Source: DASSKW01 sp050739495 (GTDB lineage Bacteria > Pseudomonadota > Gammaproteobacteria > Natronospirales > REEB76). Taken from it: a stretch of 9,445 bases of DNA. The position numbers were made by a program, and so were the translations under genes. The stretch is from positions 1 to 9,445 of the forward strand of contig JBOIBL010000054.1 in assembly GCA_050739495.1 (NCBI GenBank), written 5' to 3'. Shown here in pieces: positions 1 through 6,333 of this stretch (positions within the stretch are counted from its first letter, which is position 1; every line of letters begins with the position of its first letter). The notes under the pieces were generated by a model. It ran no database searches, was not told the DNA's origin, and saw only the letters and a list, made by a program, of their open reading frames with translations.

Positions 1-1207
1 GGCTGGTGTTGATGCCGCCGAAGGCGAAATTGTTGCTCATGAAATGTTCTATTTCGAGCTGGCGGCCGGTTCCGGTCAGATAATCCAGTTCGGCACAGGC
101 CGGATCGAGGTTATCCAGGTTGATGGTCGGCGCGAACCAGTCCTCGCGCATCATCTCGATGCTGAGCCAGGCTTCCAGCGACCCGCAGGCGCCCAGTGTG
201 TGGCCAAAATAGCTTTTCAGCGAGCTGATCGGCATGCGTTTGCCGAACACTTGCTGGGTGGCGATGGTTTCGGCGATGTCACCGCGGTCGGTGGCAGTGC
301 CGTGTGCGTTGACGTAGCCGATCGCATCCGGAGACAGGCTCGCATCCTCCAGCGCCAGTTGCATGACCACGGCCATGGTCTCCACTTGCGGCTGGGTCAC
401 ATGCGTACCGTCCGCATTGCTGCCGAATCCCACGACTTCCGCGTAGATCGGCGCACCGCGTCGTTGCGCGCGTTCCAGGTCTTCAAGGATCAGGGTCGAG
501 GCGCCCTCGCCTACCACCAGACCATCCCGGTCGCGATCGAAAGGCCGCGGTGTGGTAGTGGGCGCATCGTTGCGGGTGCTGGTCGCAAACAAGGTGTCGA
601 ACACAGCGGTCGGGCCCAGGCTCAATTCCTCGGCGCCGCCAGCGATCATCACATCCTGCTTGCCGTATTTGATGGTTTCGTAGGCGAAGCCGATGGCCTG
701 GCTGCCCGATGTGCAAGCGCTGCTGGAGGGAATCACTCGTCCGGTGATGCCGAAGAACAGACTGATGTTCACGGCTCCGGTGTGACTCATCATCTGCACG
801 TAAGTGTTGGAAGTCACGCCGCGCAGACTGCCGGTGGCAGCCATACTGCCGAATGCGACTACCGGCTCCGCACTGCCGGCGCAGGCGCCATACGCGATGC
901 CGGTGCGGCCTGATTTCAGGACAGCGTCGCCGATCAATCCGGCGTCTTCGAGTGCCAGCTCCGTGGCACGCGTGGACATGAGCGCGACCGGACCCATGCT
1001 GCGCATGGTCTTGCGATTGTATTGCGGGGGTAAATCGAATTTTTCGACTGGGGCCGCGAGCCGGGTGCGGATATCCTGGTATTGCGCCCAGTCCTGCATG
1101 AATTTCACGCCGGACTGGCGGGCGCGCAGCTTCGCGCCGATGCTGTTCCAGTCGTGTCCCAGCGCAGTCAACCCACCCATACCGGTTACCACTACCCGCC
1201 GAAACAC
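1..1207 (-). CDS. Beta-ketoacyl-ACP synthase, FabF/KAS II type (3' end outside window)
   Basis: This condensing enzyme would join malonyl-ACP to a growing acyl-ACP chain in the cytoplasm. I translated selected stretches by hand in one frame from 1207 down to 2 and found no stop in them. The visible part is 402 residues, against about 413 in E. coli FabF, so only a short C-terminus is missing. The thiolase-fold active site is complete: Cys165 in SSACTSGSQ, His302 in NAHGTAT, Lys331 and His336 in LKSYFGHTLGACGS. The segments DRDRDGLVVGEGAS and NNFAFGGINTS are also typical. The start is GTG at 1207, because an in-frame TGA lies two codons upstream and a GAGGTGA ribosome-binding site sits just before the GTG. 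It lies 46 bp downstream of the ACP gene in the same operon. From recalled family sequences it resembles ketosynthases of aryl polyene clusters more than housekeeping FabF; that subfamily call is an inference. Confidence 0.93.
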   Translation of the reverse strand, partial: MFRRVVVTGMGGLTALGHDWNSIGAKLRARQSGVKFMQDWAQYQDIRTRLAAPVEKFDLPPQYNRKTMRSMGPVALMSTRATELALEDAGLIGDAVLKSGRTGIAYGACAGSAEPVVAFGSMAATGSLRGVTSNTYVQMMSHTGAVNISLFFGITGRVIPSSSACTSGSQAIGFAYETIKYGKQDVMIAGGAEELSLGPTAVFDTLFATSTRNDAPTTTPRPFDRDRDGLVVGEGASTLILEDLERAQRRGAPIYAEVVGFGSNADGTHVTQPQVETMAVVMQLALEDASLSPDAIGYVNAHGTATDRGDIAETIATQQVFGKRMPISSLKSYFGHTLGACGSLEAWLSIEMMREDWFAPTINLDNLDPACAELDYLTGTGRQLEIEHFMSNNFAFGGINTS

Positions 1208-1210
1208 AAG

Positions 1211-1217
1211 TCACCTC
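1211..1217 (-). promoter_or_regulatory. Ribosome-binding site deciding the GTG start of the ketosynthase
   Basis: The minus strand reads GAGGTGA followed by CTT and then GTG. The TGA of this motif is itself an in-frame stop, so translation cannot begin further upstream. The GTG at 1207-1205 is therefore the only reasonable start before a later ATG, which would cut off the conserved RRVVVTGMGG strand. Confidence 0.6.
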
Positions 1218-1253
1218 GTTCAGTGAACAGCAAAGCCCCGGTCAAGCGGGAGC

Positions 1254-1505
1254 TCATCCGCGCGCGGCGAGCAGCTTTTCGATCACCCGCTGAACGTCGC
1301 CCACGGTACGGACTTCCTTGAAATCCTCCGGACTCACCTTGGTGCCGGTCATTTCCTGCAGCTTGATCACCATATCCACCGCGTCGATGCTGTCCAGGTC
1401 CAGGTCTTCATAAAGCCGGGCATCCGGCGTGATCTTCGCAGGATCCAGTTCAAACTGCTCCACCAGGGTGTCCTTGAGGGTTTGAAAAATATCCTGTGTT
1501 TCCAT
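1254..1505 (-). CDS. Acyl carrier protein
   Basis: This small acidic carrier protein of about 83 residues holds the growing acyl chain on a phosphopantetheine arm. The attachment site is Ser39 in DLDLDSIDAVD, followed by the helix MVIKLQEMTG and a C-terminal helix ending in VIEKLLAARG. The ELDLDSIDAVD-type motif and the EVRTVGDV tail resemble ACPs of aryl polyene clusters; this is recalled family knowledge and was not searched. I chose the ATG at 1505 (METQDIF) because a GAGAG motif lies eight bases upstream. An ATG two codons earlier, at 1511, is equally possible. The open frame extends upstream to 1637, but that part has no ACP-like sequence. The gene lies between the deacetylase and the ketosynthase and is presumably modified by the PPTase encoded upstream. 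Confidence 0.93.
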   Translation of the reverse strand: METQDIFQTLKDTLVEQFELDPAKITPDARLYEDLDLDSIDAVDMVIKLQEMTGTKVSPEDFKEVRTVGDVQRVIEKLLAARG

Positions 1506-1638
1506 GGGCATGTCTCTCGGAATAGCGATTTGGTTAAAGGGATTGGGTGCCCGGGTGCGTAATAATAATGTAATCCAGCGGGCTGTCCGGGCGATATGGT
1601 AACGGTTCCAGGCACTCCGGCAAACGTCTTTGCCCAAT

Positions 1639-2565
1639 TCAGGCGCCCTTGTGTGCGGTTTTATCCTGCAAATTGAGCAATTCCGGGACCGTGACGCACT
1701 CCAGACCCTTCTCGCGCAGACCCTGCAGGATCAGACCCACTGCCTGCGCGCAAAAAGGGCGCTGGCGGCCGGGCAGATCGTGCCCGTCATGCAGCAACAC
1801 GATGTCGCCGCCCTGGACCCGGTCCAACACGCGTTGCGCGATACGTTGCGGATCGGGCAAGCGTGTGTCATGGCTGTGCAGCGACCACGCTACCAGCGTC
1901 AGACCGTGCCGCCAGGCTGCACGCCCCAGCGCCCAGCTCTTCAAACCGACTGGCGGCCGGTACAGCGCCGGCGCGACTTCCCCCGTCAGCTGTGCAATGG
2001 CCCGGATACCCTGGTCGAGTTCCTGCGTATGCCATTTGGAAAAATAGAAATTCTGCAGGCGGGAATGTTGCCAGGAATGATTGCCCAGCACATGACCCTC
2101 GGCGACGATGCGGCTTGCCAGTGTCGAATGTGACGCAAGTGATTTGCCGATCACGAAGAATGTGGCGCGCGCATGGTTTTCTTTCAGCACATCCAGTACT
2201 TGCGGTGTCATCTGCGGATCCGGGCCATCGTCGAACGTCAACGCCACGCGTTTGCTGTCGCGCGGACCGTGCGTGATGGTTGGATAAAACAGACTCGATC
2301 CCGGCCGCGCAATGCCGTCCGTCAGCACCAACGCCAGAAGCAACACCGGAACAGCCATCCAAAGTGCAGGGACTCCGAATATCAGAAAGCCAATCACACA
2401 CAGCAAAATGCCGGCGTTGACGATGTGGTGCAGATTCCAGCGCAGGAACCGCCACTTCATGGGCCGGGGCGCAAAACCCGTTGCCGTATTCTCGATCCCG
2501 TTTGTCATGTTCTGAGTGCTGATATGGACTGCGATTGGACGGAGGCAAACATCGCCCGCGATCAT
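1639..2565 (-). CDS. Membrane-anchored polysaccharide deacetylase (NodB homology domain)
   Basis: This is a predicted metal-dependent carbohydrate deacetylase of the CE4/NodB family, 308 residues. The N-terminal part (about 50-84) contains two closely spaced hydrophobic segments (ILLCVIGFLIFGV and LWMAVPVLLLALVL), so the protein is probably anchored in the inner membrane. The NodB motifs are present in order: TFDDGPDP (residues 110-117, catalytic and metal-binding Asp112/Asp113), the histidine pair NHSWQH (His163 and His167), YRPPVG (202-207) and DIVLLHD (254-260, His259). The start at 2565 is supported by an ATGA overlap with the PPTase stop and a GGGGA motif just upstream; alternative ATGs are at 2508 and 2460. 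A deacetylase in an ACP/ketosynthase operon hints that the lipid product is attached to a sugar, or that an amide or ester is removed. The substrate is not known. Confidence 0.9.
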   Translation of the reverse strand: MIAGDVCLRPIAVHISTQNMTNGIENTATGFAPRPMKWRFLRWNLHHIVNAGILLCVIGFLIFGVPALWMAVPVLLLALVLTDGIARPGSSLFYPTITHGPRDSKRVALTFDDGPDPQMTPQVLDVLKENHARATFFVIGKSLASHSTLASRIVAEGHVLGNHSWQHSRLQNFYFSKWHTQELDQGIRAIAQLTGEVAPALYRPPVGLKSWALGRAAWRHGLTLVAWSLHSHDTRLPDPQRIAQRVLDRVQGGDIVLLHDGHDLPGRQRPFCAQAVGLILQGLREKGLECVTVPELLNLQDKTAHKGA

Positions 2566-3263
2566 TGTCCCCGTAAAAACCTCTGCCCGGCAAGCGCCAC
2601 AAGATCAAGATGTCCGGCCGCGCCCAGTCGTCGGCAATCGATTTGAGGCAGGTTGGGGAAATCCCGTGCCGCAGTTGCCAGGTAACAGCCCGACTCGAGT
2701 CGGGCAGACATGAAGTGCCAGGCTCCGGATGGAAATGGCGGCCGCGAACTGAAGCTGCCCGCATCCAGATCAAATCCGGTGCAACGCAGACATTCCCAGA
2801 GCGAAATACCCGCTGCCTTGCAAGCGGCTTCTTTCAACGTCCACAAAGTATAAAAAACATCCTGGCGCTCGGCGCTCGGCAGTTTTCGCAATTGGTTCGC
2901 CTCGACGGCGGAAAACACCTCTTCGGGACGTTGCAAAACCTTACGCTCTCTCGGCCACTCGACATCCAGGCCGATCGGTTCATCCGAGACGACGACGGCA
3001 ATCAACTCACCCGAATGACTCAGACTGAGCTGAATACGATCAACCTGATATTGAACACCACCTTGCGGAGCAGTGCGCAAGGCGGTTGCATCAAGACTCC
3101 CAATCCGGTGACGCAACACCGTCAACATCAACATGCGTCCGGCCAGCCAACTGAGACGGCGCCGCGGATGCGAGAAGGTTCGATAGTGCGCCTGTTCCAG
3201 ATCGTGCAGTTGTGGCAATACTGTTCGCTCCAGTTCTGCGAGCGAATAGAGCGTCGAATCCAT
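2562..3263 (-). CDS. 4'-phosphopantetheinyl transferase (Sfp/AcpT superfamily)
   Basis: This enzyme transfers phosphopantetheine from coenzyme A to a serine of carrier proteins, most likely the ACP encoded two genes downstream. The 233-residue product carries the family signatures: LSLSHSGELIAV (79-90), IGLDVE with the Mg-binding Asp100 and Glu102, and WTLKEAACK (141-149) with Glu145 and Lys149. The SWLAGRMLM segment near residue 38 matches the N-terminal part of AcpT/Sfp-type enzymes. I chose the ATG at 3263 on length and alignment, although no strong ribosome-binding site precedes it. A GTG eight codons upstream, at 3287, is an alternative, and the open frame runs back to 3485 without family-like sequence. 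The stop overlaps the start of the deacetylase by four bases. It is the first visible gene of the minus-strand operon. Confidence 0.9.
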   Translation of the reverse strand: MDSTLYSLAELERTVLPQLHDLEQAHYRTFSHPRRRLSWLAGRMLMLTVLRHRIGSLDATALRTAPQGGVQYQVDRIQLSLSHSGELIAVVVSDEPIGLDVEWPRERKVLQRPEEVFSAVEANQLRKLPSAERQDVFYTLWTLKEAACKAAGISLWECLRCTGFDLDAGSFSSRPPFPSGAWHFMSARLESGCYLATAARDFPNLPQIDCRRLGAAGHLDLVALAGQRFLRGQ

Positions 3264-3300
3264 CAGGGTGATCTGGATACTGGAATTCACACCACGATAC

Positions 3301-3328
3301 TTGACCGGCCACGGTGAGCGCCTAACAA
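3301..3328 (+). promoter_or_regulatory. Possible promoter for the MipA/OmpV-like gene
   Basis: The 112-bp region between the divergent PPTase and MipA-like genes contains TTGACC at 3301-3306, close to a -35 consensus. A poor -10 candidate, TAACAA at 3323-3328, follows after a 16-base spacer. The -10 match is only three of six, so this is a weak call. I saw no convincing minus-strand promoter for the PPTase operon here. Confidence 0.22.
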
Positions 3329-3375
3329 TAGCATGCGCGCCGATTGGCGGTGTTGCCGGATTCAATAAAAGCCTT

Positions 3376-4227
3376 ATGCGCACCCCGACACGGTTGATTG
3401 CAGCATTCATCGGCGCGCTGATTCTATCGACATCGCACAGCAGCCGGGCTGACGATTCCGGAGATTCACCGACCGACAAAGGCACCCACCTTGAACTTGG
3501 CCTGGGTATCGCCGGCGCACACTTTCCCGACTATCCCGGCGCATCGCGCTATTGGAACATCCTGCTGCCGATTCCCTACGTCACGCTGCACAGCCGCTAT
3601 CTGGATGCCGATCGCGATCGCGTGCGCAGCAGAGTGCTGCGCGGACAGAAGTGGTCGCTGGATATCGATTTCAGCGGATCGGTGCCGGTCAGCTCATCGC
3701 GCGATGCAGAGCGTCACGACATGCCGAATCTGGGCTGGCTCGCACAGGTGGGACCGATTGCAAAATACCGCGTGTGGCGCGATGACGCGAGCGGCAACCG
3801 GCTGGATCTGGTGCTGCCGGTGCGCGCGGCAGCGAGTGTCAATGCGCTGACCTTTCATCACCGGGGTTGGGTGATGCAACCGGCAATCAAGTGGACCCGC
3901 CTGTGGGGAGCCGGCGAGCGGTTTTACCATGCCGATGTGACGCTCTCCCGGGCGTACGCGACCGGCGATTACTTCAACTACATCTATGGTGTCGCCCCCC
4001 AATACGCCGATCCGGATCGTCCCGCCTATCAGGCCGGCAGCGGCACCGGCAGCTACCGGCTGGAACTGGGCTTCGGCTGGCGACAGGGCGACATGCACTG
4101 GGGCGGTTTCGTCCAATACGCCGACTTATCGGGGGCGAGTTTCCGCAACAGTCCGCTGGTGAGCCAACGGCATCAGGTCTCATTCGGATTTGCGGTCGCC
4201 TGGGTGTTCCGTCACATTGATCGGTAA
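3376..4227 (+). CDS. MipA/OmpV family outer-membrane protein
   Basis: This is a predicted outer-membrane beta-barrel of 283 residues. The start at 3376 gives a clean Sec signal peptide: MRTPTRLIAA, a hydrophobic core FIGALILSTS, then a likely cut after SRA at residue 25. The mature part starts near LELGLGIAGAHFPDYPGASR, the family's characteristic first strand with its YPGS-like turn. It continues through alternating aromatic and hydrophobic strands (WNILLPIPYVTL, YRLELGFGW, WGGFVQYADLSG) and ends in an aromatic-rich strand, FGFAVAWVFRHIDR. The family includes MipA, described as a scaffold binding the lytic transglycosylase MltA, and OmpV. The exact role here cannot be told from sequence. It is transcribed away from the biosynthetic operon. 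Two longer upstream starts are open but would bury the signal peptide. Confidence 0.85.
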   Translation: MRTPTRLIAAFIGALILSTSHSSRADDSGDSPTDKGTHLELGLGIAGAHFPDYPGASRYWNILLPIPYVTLHSRYLDADRDRVRSRVLRGQKWSLDIDFSGSVPVSSSRDAERHDMPNLGWLAQVGPIAKYRVWRDDASGNRLDLVLPVRAAASVNALTFHHRGWVMQPAIKWTRLWGAGERFYHADVTLSRAYATGDYFNYIYGVAPQYADPDRPAYQAGSGTGSYRLELGFGWRQGDMHWGGFVQYADLSGASFRNSPLVSQRHQVSFGFAVAWVFRHIDR

Positions 4228-4246
4228 ATGTCGGCACTTGACCTCG

Positions 4247-4259
4247 CGGCCTCCGGCCG
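4247..4259 (+). terminator. Short GC hairpin after the MipA-like gene
   Basis: CGGCC and GGCCG arms enclose a three-base loop, 19 bp after the stop codon. There is no downstream T run, so it is a poor match to an intrinsic terminator. It may only reflect local GC content. Confidence 0.2.
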
Positions 4260-4290
4260 GTCTAATAGCGCCCCCTGATTCCCCGATTTT

Positions 4291-4366
<76 letters not shown>

Positions 4367-4383
4367 CGAATTAAATATCCATC

Positions 4384-4446
4384 CGGTAATGTTGTTGTCG
4401 TTTAAGGGAATTATTTGCCGATTGGCAAATTAGTCCCTTATTACCG
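4384..4446. repeat. Large imperfect palindrome downstream of tRNA-Phe
   Basis: The core at 4403-4440 is a 38-bp inverted repeat whose arms begin with TAAGGGA and end with TCCCTTA. The inner arms contain ATTTGCC and GGCAAAT around the centre GATT. Only two base pairs in each arm fail, plus one G-T at the centre. An outer pair, CGGTAAT (4384-4390) and ATTACCG (4440-4446), brackets it, overlapping the core by one base and leaving an unpaired 12-base stretch on the left. It starts 18 bp after the tRNA and has no coding content. It could be a terminator-like RNA hairpin, an att or transposon end, or a small non-autonomous element. There is no T run after it. Confidence 0.75.
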
Positions 4447-4530
4447 AAACTACGTTTCAGGCAGCCCGTATTGCGCTCTTAGACGCGATAATTTTAACAA
4501 TAGTAATATTCCTTGCAATTTTGAGCGCCT

Positions 4531-4547
4531 ACAGGCCTTTACAGGCC
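4531..4547. repeat. Short direct repeat ACAGGCC-TTT-ACAGGCC
   Basis: Two copies of ACAGGCC (4531-4537 and 4541-4547) are separated by TTT, just before the sequence becomes IstB-like. This may be a scar at the junction between AT-rich flanking DNA and the IS remnant, or chance. Confidence 0.45.
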
Positions 4548-4562
4548 GTAATAAAGCGGACA

Positions 4563-4877
4563 ATGAACGTGGTCTGCAACTTCTTCCGCCAGCTCGCTAA
4601 CGCCAACCTGCTGGTGCTCGATGACTTCGGGCTCGCCCCGTTATCCGATCAGACCAAACGCGATCTGCTGGAGATCCTTGATGATCGCTATGACAAGCAA
4701 TCCACCCTCATCACCAGCCAGCTACCGGTCGATCAATGGCACACCTATCTCAACGATCCGACGCTTGCCGATGCCATCCTCGACTGGCTGGCGCATAACG
4801 CTTATCGCCTGAACTTGAAAGGCGCGTCCATGCGGAAACACAAAACTGTTAAACCCAAATCGACCCCGGCTGCTTGA
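4563..4877 (+). pseudogene. istB: IS21-family IstB transposition helper ATPase, C-terminal remnant
   Basis: The frame encodes the C-terminal part of an IstB-like AAA+ ATPase, the helper of the IS21-type transposase. From about residue 8 it reads FRQLANANLLVLDDFGLAPL, which contains the Walker B motif LLVLDD. It then has DLLEILDDRYDKQSTLITSQLPV, DPTLADAILDWLAHNAYRL and LKGASMRK, all typical of the family. Complete IstB proteins are about 250 residues. The N-terminal domain and Walker A motif are absent, and the sequence before about 4575 does not resemble IstB. No istA is present in the window. The remnant is therefore non-functional, although its frame remains open to a TGA at 4877. GC content rises sharply at the junction compared with the AT-rich DNA on its left. 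Confidence 0.82.
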
Positions 4878-4891
4878 CAGTACCAGGTCGG

Positions 4892-4922
4892 TTCAGCACA
4901 GTGTTCAACGTCCCGTTTCACC
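4892..4922. mobile_element. Possible degenerate right end of the IS21-like element
   Basis: After the IstB remnant, TTCAGC (4892), TTCAAC (4904) and TTCACC (4917) recur every 12-13 bp. IS21-family ends are known to carry several short transposase-binding repeats, so this may be what is left of the terminal repeat zone. No matching left end or target duplication was seen. Confidence 0.25.
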
Positions 4923-5002
4923 CGGCCGCCATGCGTGAAATGCTTAAATGAATTTACAAAGCGGCTCTTTGGTGTCAGTGTGGCAGTAGCGTACAGTGAA
5001 AA

Positions 5003-6124
5003 TCACATCCGTACTGATTCATAACCCCCTTTGACGCCCCGCGGTGACAGCACGACCTGCCAGAGCTGTGCCTTACGTGCCCGGAATGTCGCAGCACTGA
5101 CGCTGAGGTAATACCTCCACATCCGATAGAACATCGAACTGTACTCCTGTTTCAGTTCGTCCCAGTGGCTTTCGAAATTATGTCGCCACGCCATCAAGGT
5201 TCGATCATAGTTGGCACTGAAGTTGTGCCAATCTTCCATCACGAACAGGTGTTCGATGGCCTCACCTACCTGGCGGACCGAAGGCAGCATACCGTTGGGG
5301 AAGATGTAACGGTCTATCCATGGATCGGTGGTACTGACCGAGTAATTGTTGCCGATGCAGTGCAGCAGAAATAATCCATCTGGCTGCAGACAACGCTGCA
5401 CGATCTGCATGTAAGTCCGATAGTTCTTGACACCGACGTGTTCGAACATGCCGACCGATATGATACGGTCGAATTTCAGATGTAATAGTCGGTAATCCTG
5501 CAGCCGGATCTCGATCGGCAGGTCGGCGCAGATTTCGCGTGCGTACGCGGCTTGTTGTTCCGAGATCGTGACCCCGACTCCCTCGATGCCGTAGCGTTCC
5601 GCGGCAAGTTTGAGAGCCCCACCCCAGCCGCAACCGATGTCCAGCACGCGCATCCCGGGTTTCAAACCCAGTTTACGGAAAATAAGTTCGAGTTTGGCTT
5701 CTTGCGCAACATCCAGATCGGTGGCGTGTTTCCAATAGCCGCAACTGTAGACCATGCGCTGGTCGAGCATGCATTTGTACAAGGCATTGCCCATGTCGTA
5801 ATGACGCTGACCGACTTCGAAGGCACGTGATGGGTTTTGCAGATTGGAAAGTCGTGCATGCAGGGCATGCAGAATATCGTCCCAAGTGTGGACCCGCTCG
5901 TCGAGATCAGCCCCCAGCAACCGGTAGATGAATCCATCCAGATCCTCGGCATCCCACCAGCCGTCCATGTAGGACTCGCCGAGACCAAGTGAGCCGTGGG
6001 CGAGGACCCGACCATACAAGCGCGGATCGTGGATCTGAATATCCCAGGGTTCCGGGCCATCCAGTTGAATACCGGTACCTTCAAGTAACTGGATCAGTTT
6101 TCGTTTGAATCTCGAGTGTGACAT
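5003..6124 (-). CDS. cfa: Cyclopropane-fatty-acyl-phospholipid synthase
   Basis: This enzyme adds a methylene group from S-adenosylmethionine across the double bond of unsaturated acyl chains in membrane phospholipids, making cyclopropane fatty acids that stabilise the membrane. The product is 373 residues (E. coli Cfa is 382). The N-terminal domain is followed by HYDMGN (108-113) and YSCGYWK, which contains Cys128. The SAM-binding motif VLDIGCGWGG is at 160-169. MFEHVG (Glu228), LLHCIGNN (His255), DPWIDRYIFPNG, PSVRQ, MEDWHNF, YDRTLMAW and FRARKAQLWQVV follow, all matching the E. coli enzyme closely. The ATG at 6124 is preceded by AGGAAGG at 6130-6136 with good spacing. The minus-strand upstream region contains CCTATCTT, loosely like a sigmaS -10 box, but this is weak. 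The gene stands alone, with AT-rich DNA separating it from the ClC gene. Confidence 0.96.
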   Translation of the reverse strand: MSHSRFKRKLIQLLEGTGIQLDGPEPWDIQIHDPRLYGRVLAHGSLGLGESYMDGWWDAEDLDGFIYRLLGADLDERVHTWDDILHALHARLSNLQNPSRAFEVGQRHYDMGNALYKCMLDQRMVYSCGYWKHATDLDVAQEAKLELIFRKLGLKPGMRVLDIGCGWGGALKLAAERYGIEGVGVTISEQQAAYAREICADLPIEIRLQDYRLLHLKFDRIISVGMFEHVGVKNYRTYMQIVQRCLQPDGLFLLHCIGNNYSVSTTDPWIDRYIFPNGMLPSVRQVGEAIEHLFVMEDWHNFSANYDRTLMAWRHNFESHWDELKQEYSSMFYRMWRYYLSVSAATFRARKAQLWQVVLSPRGVKGGYESVRM

Positions 6125-6206
6125 CTCTACCTTCCTGGCATCGAGTTATGCGTCATTCAAGATAGGCGCAAACGATCTTATAACCGACGTACATATATAT
6201 TAGGTC

Positions 6207-6224
6207 CTCTCGACTAATCGAGGG
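6207..6224 (-). terminator. Hairpin between the ClC gene and cfa
   Basis: Seven-base arms, CCCTCGA and TCGAGAG when read on the minus strand, enclose a four-base loop, with one G-T pair. The hairpin lies about 110 bp after the ClC stop and 80 bp before cfa. No T run follows, so it is only a weak candidate for a terminator of the ClC transcript. The rest of the 209-bp gap is AT-rich, with a 10-bp palindrome AACATATGTT at 6269-6278 and no gene that I can support. Confidence 0.25.
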
Positions 6225-6333
6225 CGTTCAGCAGGTATCGCAATCAACGAGAACAAAACAAATCCATGAACATATGTTGCATCGCACCCCGTTCTGTTTC
6301 GAATACCAATATTTCTATATTACTGCCATACCG

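Noticed and set aside
44..913. 289-residue plus-strand open frame
   Set aside because: It lies antisense to the ketosynthase gene in GC-rich DNA and its product resembles no family.
483..1214. Long minus-strand open frame over the ketosynthase gene
   Set aside because: It is a shifted frame of the ketosynthase; its translation has low-complexity Arg-rich sequence and no motif, while the true frame holds all the catalytic residues.
1512..1638. Search for a promoter upstream of the ACP gene
   Set aside because: The 127-bp gap contains AT-rich patches such as ATTATTATT on the minus strand but no -35/-10 pair with acceptable spacing.
1868..2773. 301-residue minus-strand open frame across the PPTase/deacetylase junction
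   Set aside because: It overlaps two genes with clear family motifs in another frame and shows none of its own.
2610..3317. 235-residue plus-strand open frame
   Set aside because: It is antisense to the PPTase gene and shows no recognisable domain.
3339..3348. GCCGATTGGC, also found at 4417-4426 in the palindrome
   Set aside because: A shared near-palindromic 10-mer occurring twice in this window is too weak to claim a common regulatory site.
4415..4600. Small plus-strand open frame across the tRNA-IS junction
   Set aside because: It begins inside the palindrome, has no ribosome-binding site, and runs into the IstB remnant in the wrong frame.
4916..4940. TTTCAC/GTGAAA inverted repeat after cfa
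   Set aside because: Six-base arms with a 13-base loop and no T run on the minus strand; not convincing as the cfa terminator.
6269..6278. AACATATGTT palindrome between cfa and the ClC gene
   Set aside because: Only 10 bp in AT-rich DNA, with symmetry failing on both sides; not tied to a promoter.
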